Source: CAYQTL01 sp964420405
GTDB taxonomy: Bacteria > Acidobacteriota > Thermoanaerobaculia > Thermoanaerobaculales > Sulfomarinibacteraceae
Length of the DNA stretch: 64,000 nucleotides
NCBI GenBank assembly: GCA_964420405.1
Contig: CAYQTL010000009.1
Coordinates: 1-64,000, forward strand
Reading direction: 5' to 3'
Shown piece after piece: positions 44,447 through 53,938 of the stretch (positions are counted from its first letter, which is position 1; each line of letters starts with the position of its first letter). The notes beneath the pieces were generated by a model. It was given only the letters and a program-made list of their open reading frames with translations, did not search any database and was not told where the DNA came from. The position numbers were made by a program, and so were the translations under genes.

Positions 44447-46749
44447 TGGCGAACGACGAACGGTACTGGGTGGAGGGGATGGTCCCCGAGACGCCGCAGC
44501 CCGCCGACACGCCGTTCGAGTGGCCGTCCACCACCGTGGTCGGCGCTCCGAAGCCGCGCGTCGACGGCTACGAGCGGTGCTCGGGGGCGGCCGTCTTCCC
44601 GTCCGACGTGGTGCTTCCAGGGATGCTGTACGCGGCCGTGCTGCGGTGCCCGCACCCCAACGCGAAGGTCACACGGCTGGACGCGTCGAAGGCCGAGCGG
44701 ATGCCCGGCGTCCACGCCGTGATCCACGCAGGAACCCGTGGCGCCGACCTGCCGTGGCGGTACCGGGGGTTCGAGAGCAGCCTGTTCCCCGCCCACTGCC
44801 GGTTCGAGGGCGAGGCGGTGGCGGCGGTGGCGGCGGAGACGCCGTACGCCGCGCGCGACGCCCTCGACGCGATCGACGTCGGGTGGGAGGTGCTGCCGTT
44901 CGTGTCCGACGAGCTCGAGGCCCTCGACGACGACGCGCCGAAGGTCCACGAGAACGGCAACCGGGTGTCCGAGCCCCAGGTGTACGAGCGGGGCGACGTC
45001 GCGGCCGGTCTCGAGGCGGCGGACGTCGTGCTCGAGGACGAGTTCCGCTGCTGGTGCGAGATCCAGAGCCCCATGGAGCTGCATGGCTGTGTCGCCCGGT
45101 GGGACGGCGACCGGCTGACGGTGTGGGAGTCGACCCAGGGCGTGTACGCGGTCCACGGCCTGCTCGCCGAGACCCTCGGCCTCGCCCACTCCAAGGTCCG
45201 CGTGATCGGGCACTACATGGGCGGCGGCTTCGGCTCCAAGCTGCAGGCGGGCACGTACACCGTGATCGCGTCGGTGCTGGCGAAGCGAACCGCGCGGCCG
45301 GTGAAGCTGTTCCTGTCGCGCGAGGAGGCCCTGCTGGCCACCGGCAACCGCCCGGCCTCGTGGATGCGGCTCAAGGCGGGTGTGAAGCGGGACGGCACCC
45401 TCACCGCCCTCGACTTCCGCGGCGTCGGCGCGTCGGGCGCGTACCCCGCCGGCGGGACCTCCCTGCTGGACTGGCTGATCCGCGACCTGTACCGCTGCGC
45501 CAACGTCCGCTGCGAGACCTCCGACGTGTACATCAACGCGGGACCGGCACGGCCGTTCCGGGCCCCCGGCCACCCCCAGGGCGCCTGGGCCATCGAGCAG
45601 ATGATGGACCGGCTCGCCGACGCGATCGGCATGGATCCGGTCGAGCTTCGGCTGCGCAACGTGCCGGCGACGAGCCAGGCCCGCGGTGACCGGCCCTACT
45701 CCACCGACGGCCTGACCGAGTGCCTGAAGCGTGGCGCGGAGGCGTTCGGGTGGGACGAGGCCCGGAAGCGGCCTCCCGGCGACGGCCCCTTGAAGCGCGG
45801 CGTCGGGATGGGCGCGTGCCTGTGGATCGCCGGCGCCGGGGGCCCGCCCTCGACGGTGGTGGTCAAGCTGTACGCCGACGGCAGCGCCAACCTCAACATG
45901 GGCGCCTCCGACATCGGCACCGGCACCAAGACCGTCATGGCGCAGGTTGTGGCCGAGGAGCTCGGCGTCGCCCTCGACGAGGTGTCGGTGGAGAACGCCG
46001 ACACCGGCACCACCCAGTACGCGACCCCCTCGGGAGGCTCCAAGACCGTCCCGACGGAGTCCCCGGCGGTGCGCGACGCCGCCCTGGCGGTGAAGCACCA
46101 GCTGCTCGAGATGGCCGCCGCCCAGCTCGAGGTGGACGCCTCCGAGCTCGACCTGGTGGACGGCGCCGTCGCGACCGCCGACGGCTCCAGACGCGTCACC
46201 CTCGGCGAGCTCGAGGGCCTGCAGCGGCGCGGCCTCGTGATCGGCACCGGCTACCGCGCCCCGAACCGTTCCGACGTGGTCGTCAACCCGTTCGCCGCCC
46301 AGTTCTGCGAGGTCGAGGTCGACACGCGCACCGGAGAGGTCCGGATTCTCCGCTTCCTGGGCGCCCACGAGAGTGGCCGCGTGATGAACGCGAAGACCTT
46401 CGACAACCAGGTGTTCGGCGGCATCGCCATGGGCATCGGCTTCGCCATGACCGAGAAGCGGGTGCTCGACCACGGCCAGACCGGCAAGATGCTGAACCTC
46501 AACTTCCACGACTACAAGCTGCCGACCATGATGGACATGCCCGCCGACGCCACGTCGGTCCGGATCGACCTGCCCGATCCGAAGGCCAACTCGACCGGGG
46601 CCAAGGGCCTCGGTGAGCCGGTCACGATCCCGACGGCGCCGGCGATCGCCAACGCGGTCGCCCACGCCTGCGGGATCCGGCTGACGGACACCTACCTCAA
46701 CGCGAGCCAGCTCGCCGCCCGGCTCGCGGAGCAGCGCACGGAGGCGTGA
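44446..46749 (+). CDS. Molybdopterin-binding subunit, xanthine dehydrogenase family (PaoC-like)
   Basis: 767 residues. Family markers are the N-terminal KPRVDGYERCSGAAVFPSDV, GHYMGGGFGSK (cofactor loop), RPFRAPGHPQGAWAIEQMMD, and the C-terminal KGLGEPVTIPTAPAIANAV with the catalytic Glu. It would hydroxylate an aldehyde or N-heterocycle at a Mo-MCD cofactor. GGAGG precedes the ATG, which overlaps the stop of the 2Fe-2S gene. The FAD subunit gene begins 2 nt after its stop. The gene order (FeS, Mo, FAD) differs from E. coli paoABC (FeS, FAD, Mo). Confidence 0.9.
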   Translation: MANDERYWVEGMVPETPQPADTPFEWPSTTVVGAPKPRVDGYERCSGAAVFPSDVVLPGMLYAAVLRCPHPNAKVTRLDASKAERMPGVHAVIHAGTRGADLPWRYRGFESSLFPAHCRFEGEAVAAVAAETPYAARDALDAIDVGWEVLPFVSDELEALDDDAPKVHENGNRVSEPQVYERGDVAAGLEAADVVLEDEFRCWCEIQSPMELHGCVARWDGDRLTVWESTQGVYAVHGLLAETLGLAHSKVRVIGHYMGGGFGSKLQAGTYTVIASVLAKRTARPVKLFLSREEALLATGNRPASWMRLKAGVKRDGTLTALDFRGVGASGAYPAGGTSLLDWLIRDLYRCANVRCETSDVYINAGPARPFRAPGHPQGAWAIEQMMDRLADAIGMDPVELRLRNVPATSQARGDRPYSTDGLTECLKRGAEAFGWDEARKRPPGDGPLKRGVGMGACLWIAGAGGPPSTVVVKLYADGSANLNMGASDIGTGTKTVMAQVVAEELGVALDEVSVENADTGTTQYATPSGGSKTVPTESPAVRDAALAVKHQLLEMAAAQLEVDASELDLVDGAVATADGSRRVTLGELEGLQRRGLVIGTGYRAPNRSDVVVNPFAAQFCEVEVDTRTGEVRILRFLGAHESGRVMNAKTFDNQVFGGIAMGIGFAMTEKRVLDHGQTGKMLNLNFHDYKLPTMMDMPADATSVRIDLPDPKANSTGAKGLGEPVTIPTAPAIANAVAHACGIRLTDTYLNASQLAARLAEQRTEA

Positions 46750-46750
46750 C

Positions 46751-47728
46751 ATGCTGCCCAGCTTCTCCTACCAGCGCGCCACCTCGGTCGACGACGCCGT
46801 CGAGCGGCTCCAGCGGGCCTCCGACCCCCGGGTCCACGCCGGCGGCACCGACCTGCTCGGATGCCTCCACGACGGCGTCTTCGGCGCCGGCTCGCTCGTC
46901 AGCCTGTCAGGACTCGACGAGCTGCGCGGCGTCCACTCGACGGCCGACGGCGGGCTGCGGATCGGCGCCCTCACCACGATCCGCGAGCTCGCGGCGCACG
47001 AGGCGGTCCGCGAGCGCTGGACCGCCCTCGCCGAGGCCGCCGACGTCGTCGCCAGCCCGCAGCTCCGTGCCCAGGGCACCCTCGGCGGCAACCTCTGCCA
47101 GAAGCCACGCTGCTGGTACTACCGCGGCGAGTTCGACTGCCTGCGCAAGGGCGGCGACATCTGCTTCGCCTTCGCGGGCCAGAACGAGGGGCACTGCATC
47201 TTCGGAGGCGAGGCCTGCTACATCGTCCACCCGTCGGACACGGCGCCGGCGCTGATCGCCCTCGACGCGGTGGTGCGGATCGCCGGTCCGGGCGGCCACC
47301 GGTCGTTGCCGGTCGGGAAGCTGCACGTGCCGCCGGCCGACGACCCCCAGCGGGAGGTGTACCTGGAGCCCGGCGAGATCGTCACCGAGGTGGTGCTGCC
47401 CGCCCCGCCGGCCGGCCTGCTGAGCACCTACCACAAGGTCCGGGCCCGCCAGACCTGGGACTTCGCGCTCGCCGGTGCGGCGGTCGCGCTGGTACTCGAC
47501 GGCGATGTCGTCCGGCACGCGCGGGTGGTGCTGTCCGGCGTCGCGCCGGTGCCGTGGCGCGCGACGCGGGTCGAGGACGTGCTGGTCGGCTCCAGGCTCG
47601 ACGACGACACCGTCGCCCTCGCCGCCGAGGCCGCGGTCGCCGATGCCGAGCCGCTCGAGCACAACGGCTACAAGGTGCCTCTCACCGCCGGCGTGGTGCG
47701 GCAGCGACTGGAGGCGCTGCGGGGCTGA
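46751..47728 (+). CDS. FAD-binding subunit with extra Cys cluster (PaoB-like)
   Basis: 325 residues, CO-dehydrogenase-flavoprotein fold. VHAGGTDLLGCL and QGTLGGNLCQ bind FAD. The insert KPRCWYYRGEFDCLRKGGD, followed by ICFAFAGQNEGHCIFGG, has four Cys spaced like the [4Fe-4S] loop of E. coli PaoB and 4-hydroxybenzoyl-CoA reductase beta. Together with its Tat-targeted partner this points to a periplasmic aldehyde oxidoreductase. The ATG has ACGGAGG 8 nt upstream. No XdhC/PaoD maturation factor follows. Confidence 0.9.
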   Translation: MLPSFSYQRATSVDDAVERLQRASDPRVHAGGTDLLGCLHDGVFGAGSLVSLSGLDELRGVHSTADGGLRIGALTTIRELAAHEAVRERWTALAEAADVVASPQLRAQGTLGGNLCQKPRCWYYRGEFDCLRKGGDICFAFAGQNEGHCIFGGEACYIVHPSDTAPALIALDAVVRIAGPGGHRSLPVGKLHVPPADDPQREVYLEPGEIVTEVVLPAPPAGLLSTYHKVRARQTWDFALAGAAVALVLDGDVVRHARVVLSGVAPVPWRATRVEDVLVGSRLDDDTVALAAEAAVADAEPLEHNGYKVPLTAGVVRQRLEALRG

Positions 47729-47868
47729 GCGGCCGCGGCCATCGGGACGTTCGCGACTCACCGCAGCGACCGCGGAGGGGCGGTGCCGGCCGACGGGCCG
47801 TCCCGAGCGTGGTGCCGCAGCCGGAGCCGAAGGTCCACCTCGAGCGCCGCACGTCATCCGCCTCCGGC

Positions 47869-47892
47869 CCGATCCCGGTCCCGTTCCCCACG
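47869..47892 (-). repeat. Family-A hexamer tract, CCGATC on plus strand
   Basis: CCGATC, CCGGTC, CCGTTC, CCCACG. It lies 141 nt after the stop of the FAD subunit in the sense orientation. Confidence 0.65.
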
Positions 47893-47967
47893 GGTGCACA
47901 GGCCCGTCCGCGACCACCGAACGGGCTCGAGCTCCTGCCGCCATCGCCGTCCCCGCCGCTGCCGCCG

Positions 47968-47985
47968 CACGGACGCGGACGCACG
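47968..47985 (+). repeat. Short GGACGC tract
   Basis: Family-B core, CACGGACGCGGACGCACG. Confidence 0.4.
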
Positions 47986-48031
47986 AGGAAGGCGACCGCC
48001 GGCGAGCCGCACCCCGCCGCCGTCCGCCAGC

Positions 48032-48046
48032 CATCGGGATCGGAGT
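48032..48046 (+). repeat. Family-A hexamer tract, short
   Basis: CATCGGGATCGGAGT, 14 nt past the stop of the minus-strand tesA-like gene, in the sense of that gene on the C-rich strand. Confidence 0.6.
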
Positions 48047-48059
48047 CGCCGCGGCAGCG

Positions 48060-48749
48060 TCAGCCGGCGTTCCCAACGGCTTCGAGGGCGGCCTCGACGT
48101 GTGGCAGGATCGTCTCCGCGAGCCGGCGTTGGCCCTCGGCGGTGGGGTGGAGGCCGTCGGGCTGCATCAGCTCGGGATCGACGCCGACCTCGCGCAGGAA
48201 GCCGGCAACGAGAATCGCACCCTCGTCGGCCGCGACCCGCTCGTACATCGCCGCGAACCGGCCGCCGTAGTCGTCGCCGTAGCTTGTCGGCACATCCATC
48301 CCGGCGAGCACCGCCTCCGCCCCGGCGGCCCGCACACGGCGGACGATCTCCCGCAGGTTCGTCTCGGTCGACTCCAGCGGCTGGCCCCGGAGCGCGTCGT
48401 TGGCGCCCAGCTCGACGACCACCACGTCCGGGTCCTGCCGCAGGATCCAGCCGACCCGGGTCACGCCTCCGGCGGAGGTGTCGCCGCTGACACCGGCGTT
48501 CACGACCTCCACCGCGAGCCCCCTCTCGCGCAGGAGGTCCTCCAGCACCGCCGGAAAGGCCTCCGTCTCGGGCAGACCGAGACCGGCGGCGATGCTGTCG
48601 CCGAGCACCACCACCCGCGTCCCTCCGGCCGCCGGCGTCGGCTCGGTACCCGCCGCCACGTGCTGCACCGGGTCGGGCGCGGTCGCCCCTCCGCACGCGG
48701 CCAGCACCGCCGCCAGAGCCACCGTGAGCACCGACCGTGAGCACACCAT
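48060..48749 (-). CDS. tesA: GDSL/SGNH esterase lipoprotein (TesA-like)
   Basis: 229 residues. The lipoprotein signal LAAVLAAC is followed by VVVLGDSIAAGLG (block I Ser), GVSGDTSAGG (block II Gly), GANDALRG (block III Asn) and DGLHPT (block V Asp-His). This is the thioesterase I/lysophospholipase L1 group, acting on acyl thioesters or esters in the periplasm. GAGGAGG lies 4 nt before the ATG. It is divergent from ybbA-ybbP, the same arrangement as in E. coli. Confidence 0.9.
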   Translation of the reverse strand: MVCSRSVLTVALAAVLAACGGATAPDPVQHVAAGTEPTPAAGGTRVVVLGDSIAAGLGLPETEAFPAVLEDLLRERGLAVEVVNAGVSGDTSAGGVTRVGWILRQDPDVVVVELGANDALRGQPLESTETNLREIVRRVRAAGAEAVLAGMDVPTSYGDDYGGRFAAMYERVAADEGAILVAGFLREVGVDPELMQPDGLHPTAEGQRRLAETILPHVEAALEAVGNAG

Positions 48750-49092
48750 CCGCCTCCTCGTCGCTCCTGGCAACCGCGACCCGTCCGCTGCCGTTCCCGG
48801 AAGGCCATGGGGGGTGTGATGATGCGAAGGTGTGACGGTGGGCCGTCCCCCCGGGAATCCGGCGATCACGCTGGGACGCGGAGACGATGCAACCGCTCCC
48901 GTGGGTGGTCGCAGTCGATCCCGGTGCGACCCGGCCAGCGACCCCCCTTCACTCCTTCACACCCTTCCACGTCGTCAGACCGGCGGGTCGACGCGGAGAC
49001 GGGGCCGGCGCGTCTCCGGACCGGGGTCGCCGCCCGCCCGCCGGAAATGGGCGGCGGCACGGCGCGATTGACTCCGGCTGGGAGGGATCGAC
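48750..49092. other. Divergent intergenic region tesA/ybbA
   Basis: No gene. GACGCGGAGACG occurs twice (around 48875 and 48988). The ybbA ribosome-binding site GGGAGGG is at the right end. No clear promoter for either gene is visible. Confidence 0.4.
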
Positions 49093-49791
49093 GTGACGGA
49101 CACCTGCGGGCGCGGAGCGCTGCTCGAGCTGCGAGGGGTGGCGCGGCGGCTGCCGTCGGGCGGCCGGATGCTGACGATTCTCGACGGAATCGACCTCGCG
49201 GTGGGCCGTGGCGAGTCCCTGGCCGTTCTCGGGCCGTCGGGCAGCGGCAAGTCGACCCTGCTGGCCCTGATGGCCGGCCTCGACCGGCCGTCGGACGGCG
49301 AGGTCCGGCTCGGCGGCGAGCGGATCGACCGGCTGTCCGAGGACCGCCTGGCGATCCTGCGACGGCACACCGTCGGGTTCGTGTTCCAGTCGTTCCAGCT
49401 CCTCGGCAACCTGACGGCGCTCGAGAACGTCATGCTGCCGCTGGACCTGCTGCGGGTGCCCGACGCGCGCCGTCGGGCGGGGACGCTGCTCGACGCGGTC
49501 GGCCTCGCCGAGCGGGGCCACCACTACCCGTCGCAGCTGTCGGGCGGCGAGCAGCAACGGGTGGCGTTGGCACGGGCGTTCGGACCCCGTCCGGCGCTGC
49601 TCCTCGCCGACGAGCCCACCGGCAACCTCGACAGCGCGACCGGGCAGGTGGTGCTCGACCTGCTCGGTCAGCTGCGCGCCGAGGAGGGCGCGACCCTGGT
49701 GGTGGTGACCCACGACCCCGCCGTCGCCGCCCTGGCCGACCGCCGTATCCACCTGCACGACGGTCGGATCCGGCGGGACGAGGCGGCGTGA
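49093..49791 (+). CDS. ybbA: ABC transporter ATP-binding protein (YbbA/LolD-like)
   Basis: 232 residues. GPSGSGKST is Walker A, FVFQSFQLLGNLTALENV the Q-loop region typical of MacB/LolD ATPases, LSGGEQQRVALARA the signature, and LLLADEPTGNLDSATG Walker B. It energises the adjacent large permease. The start is GTG with GGGAGGG 6 nt upstream. The stop overlaps the permease GTG by 4 nt. Confidence 0.9.
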   Translation: MTDTCGRGALLELRGVARRLPSGGRMLTILDGIDLAVGRGESLAVLGPSGSGKSTLLALMAGLDRPSDGEVRLGGERIDRLSEDRLAILRRHTVGFVFQSFQLLGNLTALENVMLPLDLLRVPDARRRAGTLLDAVGLAERGHHYPSQLSGGEQQRVALARAFGPRPALLLADEPTGNLDSATGQVVLDLLGQLRAEEGATLVVVTHDPAVAALADRRIHLHDGRIRRDEAA

Positions 49792-52340
49792 GGGCCCGCT
49801 CCTGGCTGGCGCTGGCGGCGCGCGAGGCACGCGGCGCCTCCGGGCGGCTGGCGTTCTTCGCCGCCTGCCTGGGGATCGGCGTGGCGGCGGTGGTGGCCGT
49901 GGCCGGTCTCTCGACGGCGCTGGACGACGCCATCCAGGCGCAGGCGCGCCAGCTCCTCGCGGCCGACCTGGCGGTCGCGAGCCGGCGGCCGATCCCGGCG
50001 GAGGTGGAGGTCGCCGTCCGGCGTCTGGAGGGCCTCCGCAGCGCGCGCGTCGTCGAGCTGGCGAGCGTCGTGTCGGTGCCGGTGCCCGCGGGTGACCCGC
50101 CCGGCCGGTCCCTGCTGTCAGAGCTGAAGGCGGTCGAGCAGGGGTATCCGTTCTACGGCGAGCTCGAGCTCGACCCCTCCTCGCCGCTGGGGACGCTGCT
50201 CGGCCCCGAGCGCGTCGTGGTCGGTCCCGAGCTGCTCGTCCGTCTCGGCCTCGATGTCGGCGACGAGCTCCGGGTCGGCGACGCCGTCTACCGCATCGCC
50301 GGGACCGTGATCGACGAGCCCGACCGCCTCGACGTCTCGTTCACGCTCGGACCGCGGGTGCTGCTGTCCGCCGCCGGCCTCGACCGCAGCGGTCTGCTCG
50401 GGGTCGGCAGCCGCGTCGAGCACCGGCTGCTGGTGGGGCTGCCCGCCGGCACCGGGCCGGAGGCCGTCGCGGCCGCGGCCGCGACGATCCGGGCGGCGAT
50501 CCCCGACCCGACCGTGGTCGACGTCGAGACCTACACCGAGGCGCAGCCGTCGCTGCGTCGCGGCCTCGACCGCGTCTCCGGCTTCCTCGGTCTGGTGGCG
50601 CTGCTGTCGCTGCTCGTCGGCGGCATCGGCGTCGCACAGGCGGTGCGCGCGTGGCTCGCGGGGCGACTGCACGCGATCGCGGTGCTGCGCGCCCTGGGCG
50701 TCCGCCCGCGGGAGGTCTTCGCGCTCTACCTCGGCCAGACCGCCGCACTGGCGTTGGCCGGTAGCGCCATCGGCGCGCTCGCCGGCGCCCTCGTCGCACG
50801 GACGGTGCCGCACCTGCTCGGGGGACTGCTGCCCGTGGCCGTCGAGGTCGGCTGGCAGCCGGCGGCGATGGCCCGCGGGGTCGGCCTCGGCCTCGCGGTG
50901 GCGATGCTGTTCGGCCTGCGGCCGCTGCTCGACGTGTGGCGGGTCCCGCCGGTGCGCGTGCTGCGCCGCGACGCCGAGCCGCTGCCGGCGCGGCGGGGCG
51001 TCGCCGCCGCGACGTGGGCCGTGCTGGCCGCGGGGGTCGCCGCCGCCGCCGCCGTCCAGTCCGGCTCCGCCCTGCGCGGCGCCCTGTTCGCGGGTGGCAT
51101 GACCGCCGTCGCCGCCGCGCTCACCGCGGGCGCCTGGCTGGTGGTGCGCGCTGTCGGCCGCACCCCTCGCTCCCGCGGGCCCGTCGGTCTGCGCCACGGC
51201 CTCGCCGCCCTGGCGCGGCCCGGCGCCGGAACCCTCGGAGCGGTGGTCGCCCTCGGCCTCGGCGTGGTGACGGTGCTGGGGATGCACCTCGTCCAGCAGC
51301 GGCTGTCGGCGCAGCTCGCCGCCGACCTGCCCGACGCGGCGCCGACCGCGTTCCTGGTCGACATCCAGCCCGACCAGTGGCCGGGGGTCCGCGACGCCCT
51401 CGAAGGGGCGGGGGCGACCGGGGTCGACTCGGTTGAGGTCGTGATCGCGCGGCTGCGCGAGATCGCCGGCGTGCCGGTCACGCGCCTGGTGGAGGCGGAT
51501 CGCGACGCCGGCCGCGGCGGCGACCGGAGCTGGGTGCTGACCCGCGAGCAGCGGCTCACCTCGATGGCCAGCCTGCCCGAGGACAACGTGATCGTCGCCG
51601 GCGAGCTGTGGTCGGTGCCTGGCAGACCCGAGGTCAGCATCGAGCAGGAGTACGCCGCCGACCTCGGGGTGGGGATCGGGGACACCGTGGTGCTCGACAT
51701 CCAGGGGGTCGAGCTCGAGCTGCTGGTGTCGTCGATCCGGACCGTCGACTGGGGGCGGTTCACGATCAACTTCTTCCTCGTCGTCGAGCCCGGCGCCCTC
51801 GAGGGCGCGCCCGCATTCCGGATCGCCGCCGCCCGCCTTCCGGAGGCCGCCGAGCTGACCCTGCAGAACCGGCTCGCCGCCGAGTTCCCCAACGTCACCA
51901 TGCTGCGGCTGCGCGAGGTGCTCGAGAAGGTGGTCTCGATCCTCGAGCAGGTCGGAGCCGGCGTGCGGCTGCTCGGCGGCTTCACCGTGCTCGCCGGAAT
52001 CGCGATCCTCGGAGGCGCGGTCAGCGCCCAGGCCGTCCGTCGGGGCCGCGAGGCCGCCCTGTACAAGACCCTGGGCATGACCCGCGCCCAGGTCGCGACG
52101 GTGTTCGCCGTCGAGTACGCACTCGTCGGCCTGGTGGCCGGGGGCATCGGCGCCGTCGGTGGCACCGTCCTCGCCTTCGCCGTCACCCGCTACGGGATGG
52201 AGATCGAGTGGGCATGGCACCCGCTGGCGCTCCTGGCGGGCGTCGCCGCGACCGTCGCACTCAGCGTCGCCGCCGGGCTCGCCGCCAGCGCCCGCGCCCT
52301 CGCCGTCCGCCCCCTCGCCGTCCTGCGGCGGAGCGAGTAG
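49788..52340 (+). CDS. ybbP: FtsX-type ABC permease (YbbP-like)
   Basis: 850 residues with about ten membrane helices: one near the N-terminus, then two FtsX-type units (three helices each around 260-390 and 725-840) and a central pair. Between them lie MacB_PCD-like periplasmic domains, for example SLLSELKAVEQGYPFYGELE and DNVIVAGELWSVPG. It probably extracts or moves a lipid or lipoprotein by mechanotransmission. The GTG start overlaps the ybbA stop. The pair plus tesA suggests a joint role in periplasmic lipid metabolism. A family-A tract begins 9 nt after the stop. Confidence 0.88.
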   Translation: MRARSWLALAAREARGASGRLAFFAACLGIGVAAVVAVAGLSTALDDAIQAQARQLLAADLAVASRRPIPAEVEVAVRRLEGLRSARVVELASVVSVPVPAGDPPGRSLLSELKAVEQGYPFYGELELDPSSPLGTLLGPERVVVGPELLVRLGLDVGDELRVGDAVYRIAGTVIDEPDRLDVSFTLGPRVLLSAAGLDRSGLLGVGSRVEHRLLVGLPAGTGPEAVAAAAATIRAAIPDPTVVDVETYTEAQPSLRRGLDRVSGFLGLVALLSLLVGGIGVAQAVRAWLAGRLHAIAVLRALGVRPREVFALYLGQTAALALAGSAIGALAGALVARTVPHLLGGLLPVAVEVGWQPAAMARGVGLGLAVAMLFGLRPLLDVWRVPPVRVLRRDAEPLPARRGVAAATWAVLAAGVAAAAAVQSGSALRGALFAGGMTAVAAALTAGAWLVVRAVGRTPRSRGPVGLRHGLAALARPGAGTLGAVVALGLGVVTVLGMHLVQQRLSAQLAADLPDAAPTAFLVDIQPDQWPGVRDALEGAGATGVDSVEVVIARLREIAGVPVTRLVEADRDAGRGGDRSWVLTREQRLTSMASLPEDNVIVAGELWSVPGRPEVSIEQEYAADLGVGIGDTVVLDIQGVELELLVSSIRTVDWGRFTINFFLVVEPGALEGAPAFRIAAARLPEAAELTLQNRLAAEFPNVTMLRLREVLEKVVSILEQVGAGVRLLGGFTVLAGIAILGGAVSAQAVRRGREAALYKTLGMTRAQVATVFAVEYALVGLVAGGIGAVGGTVLAFAVTRYGMEIEWAWHPLALLAGVAATVALSVAAGLAASARALAVRPLAVLRRSE

Positions 52341-52611
52341 CACGTCGTCCGATCCCGATCCCGATCCCGACGAGTGTCTCGCCTCCAACCGCGCGGCCGT
52401 CGACCTCGCGCGACGGACGGGTCGGGGACGCCGCACCCCGGCCGCACCCCTCCAGCCGACCAACGCCGGGCGCGGCGGCTCGTCACCTCCACTGCTCCTC
52501 CTCTCGTCCCGGGTTCGGCCCCAGATGGCTGCGACGGCGACCGGTCGCCGGTAACCGTCCATCTGCGTCCGGCAACGAGACGGGAGCGGCCGGCGGCCGG
52601 CGCCGCTGTGG
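52341..52611. other. Intergenic region with family-A tract
   Basis: The tract at 52349-52373 is the only element recognised. The rest is GC-rich, with no gene and no terminator-like hairpin. Confidence 0.5.
52349..52373 (-). repeat. Family-A hexamer tract, CCGATC on plus strand
   Basis: Three CCGATC units and CCGACG, followed by AGTG as at 11-50. It is 9 nt after the ybbP stop in the sense orientation. Confidence 0.8.
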
Positions 52612-52617
52612 CATCAT
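52612..52617 (+). promoter_or_regulatory. -10 candidate CATCAT
   Basis: CTGTGGCATCATC resembles CTGTGGCATAATC upstream of the TerB-like gene (minus strand, 60814-60819). Both may be extended -10 elements. Confidence 0.3.
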
Positions 52618-52657
52618 CGGCGGGTCGCCGCGTCCGGCGACGGAGGGCGAACCAGCG

Positions 52658-53923
52658 ATGGCGCGATTGAAGGCGTTCCTCAGGGCCGCGGCGATCGTGC
52701 TCGCGGTGATCGCGGCGCTGGCGCTCGGCTCGAGTGCGGCGATCCGGCTGGCCGGCGGGCACGCCTACCGTGAGGCGCGAGCCGACTTCGAGCGGAAGTG
52801 GGGCTCCCTCGACCTGGAGAGCTTCTCCCGCCCTGGCGTTCCCGACGAGCTCAACGCCGTGGAGTGGCTCCGCGCCGGCGCCGCGGCGCTGGAGATGAGC
52901 CCCGACGAACGCTCCACCATGCTGTCCCTGCGAAGCCCCGCCTCCGCCTGGAACCACCACGCAATGGCGACGGTCCGGCGGGTGCTCGAGCGCAACCGCG
53001 ACGCGCTGGCGATCCTCGGACGCGCCCGCGGGCTCGAGTCCGCCGACTGGAAGATCCGCCACCTCGAGGGCTGGAACGCGCCGGTCCCCGACCTGATCCT
53101 CGTGCTCGACGCGGTACGGCTGGTCTCCGCCGGTGCCCGGTTGGCCGCGCACGACGGCGACCTCGACGTCGCCCTCGACCGGACCGGGGTGGTGGGCGCG
53201 GCCGCGGCGTCGCAGCTCGCCGAAGCCCTGCTGGTCGTACACATCATGGGACTGGCGACCGAGAGCCTCCAGCTCGGCGCCCTCGCGGACGCCGTCGCCC
53301 ACCCGGCCCTCGGGCGGTCCCAGCTCGAGCGGATCGACCGGCAGATCGCGGCCACCGACCTCGACGGGTCGCTCCGTCGCGCGCTCCGCTTCGAGGTCGC
53401 GGGCGCCAGCCACGCCAGCCGCATGCGCGGGAGTCGGCTGGCGCCGCCGGAGACGGTCGAGCGGATGGGGCTCTCGTCGATGGTGCTCGCCGCCGAGATG
53501 AGGCGGATGGACCGGTGGCTCGACCGCTACGGCCCGCCGTTCGGCGACGACCCGGCACGGTACGCCAACGAGCCGTTTCCCGGCTGGTGGCGGCCCGCCG
53601 AGCGGATGTCCGCGGCGCTCGAGCCGAACCTCGCCTCGTTCGCGGTCCGCTCGCAGCTCGTCGCGTCGCGCCGCCAGCTGCTGCGGGCGGCGGTCGAGAT
53701 CCGCCGCATCGGGATGGCCTCCGGAAGCTACCCCGAGCTGCGGCCTGCGGTCGAGGCGCTCGACCAGCCGGACCGGTTCACCGGACGGGCACTCGGCTAC
53801 CGCAAGGCGGCGAACGGCTGCGCCACCGTCGCCCTCGGGGGCGCCCGCGAGCTCGCCGGGGCCAACGCCCGTGGCCGTGGCCTCGACGGTCTCGGGCCGA
53901 TCACCCTGCCGGCGCCAGGGTGA
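52658..53923 (+). CDS. Membrane-anchored protein of unknown function
   Basis: 421 residues, not recognised. One N-terminal membrane helix (about 9-30) is followed by an alpha-helical extracytoplasmic domain rich in Ala, Arg and Leu. The C-terminus, IGMASGSYPELRPAVEALDQ then FTGRALGYRKAANG, resembles the GxYPxxLxEL...DPFTGxPLxYR ending found in uncharacterised proteins of planctomycetes and acidobacteria. GGAGG lies 10 nt before the ATG. It is convergent with mgtE, with only 15 nt between the stops, and otherwise alone. Confidence 0.7.
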   Translation: MARLKAFLRAAAIVLAVIAALALGSSAAIRLAGGHAYREARADFERKWGSLDLESFSRPGVPDELNAVEWLRAGAAALEMSPDERSTMLSLRSPASAWNHHAMATVRRVLERNRDALAILGRARGLESADWKIRHLEGWNAPVPDLILVLDAVRLVSAGARLAAHDGDLDVALDRTGVVGAAAASQLAEALLVVHIMGLATESLQLGALADAVAHPALGRSQLERIDRQIAATDLDGSLRRALRFEVAGASHASRMRGSRLAPPETVERMGLSSMVLAAEMRRMDRWLDRYGPPFGDDPARYANEPFPGWWRPAERMSAALEPNLASFAVRSQLVASRRQLLRAAVEIRRIGMASGSYPELRPAVEALDQPDRFTGRALGYRKAANGCATVALGGARELAGANARGRGLDGLGPITLPAPG

Positions 53924-53938
53924 CCCGGCGACGACGGG

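Larger units (their letters stand above)
47729..48059. other. Convergent intergenic region with paired tracts
   Basis: No gene is supported. It holds family-A tracts at 47869-47892 and 48032-48046, pointing away from each other, and a GGACGC core at 47968-47985. Confidence 0.6.
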
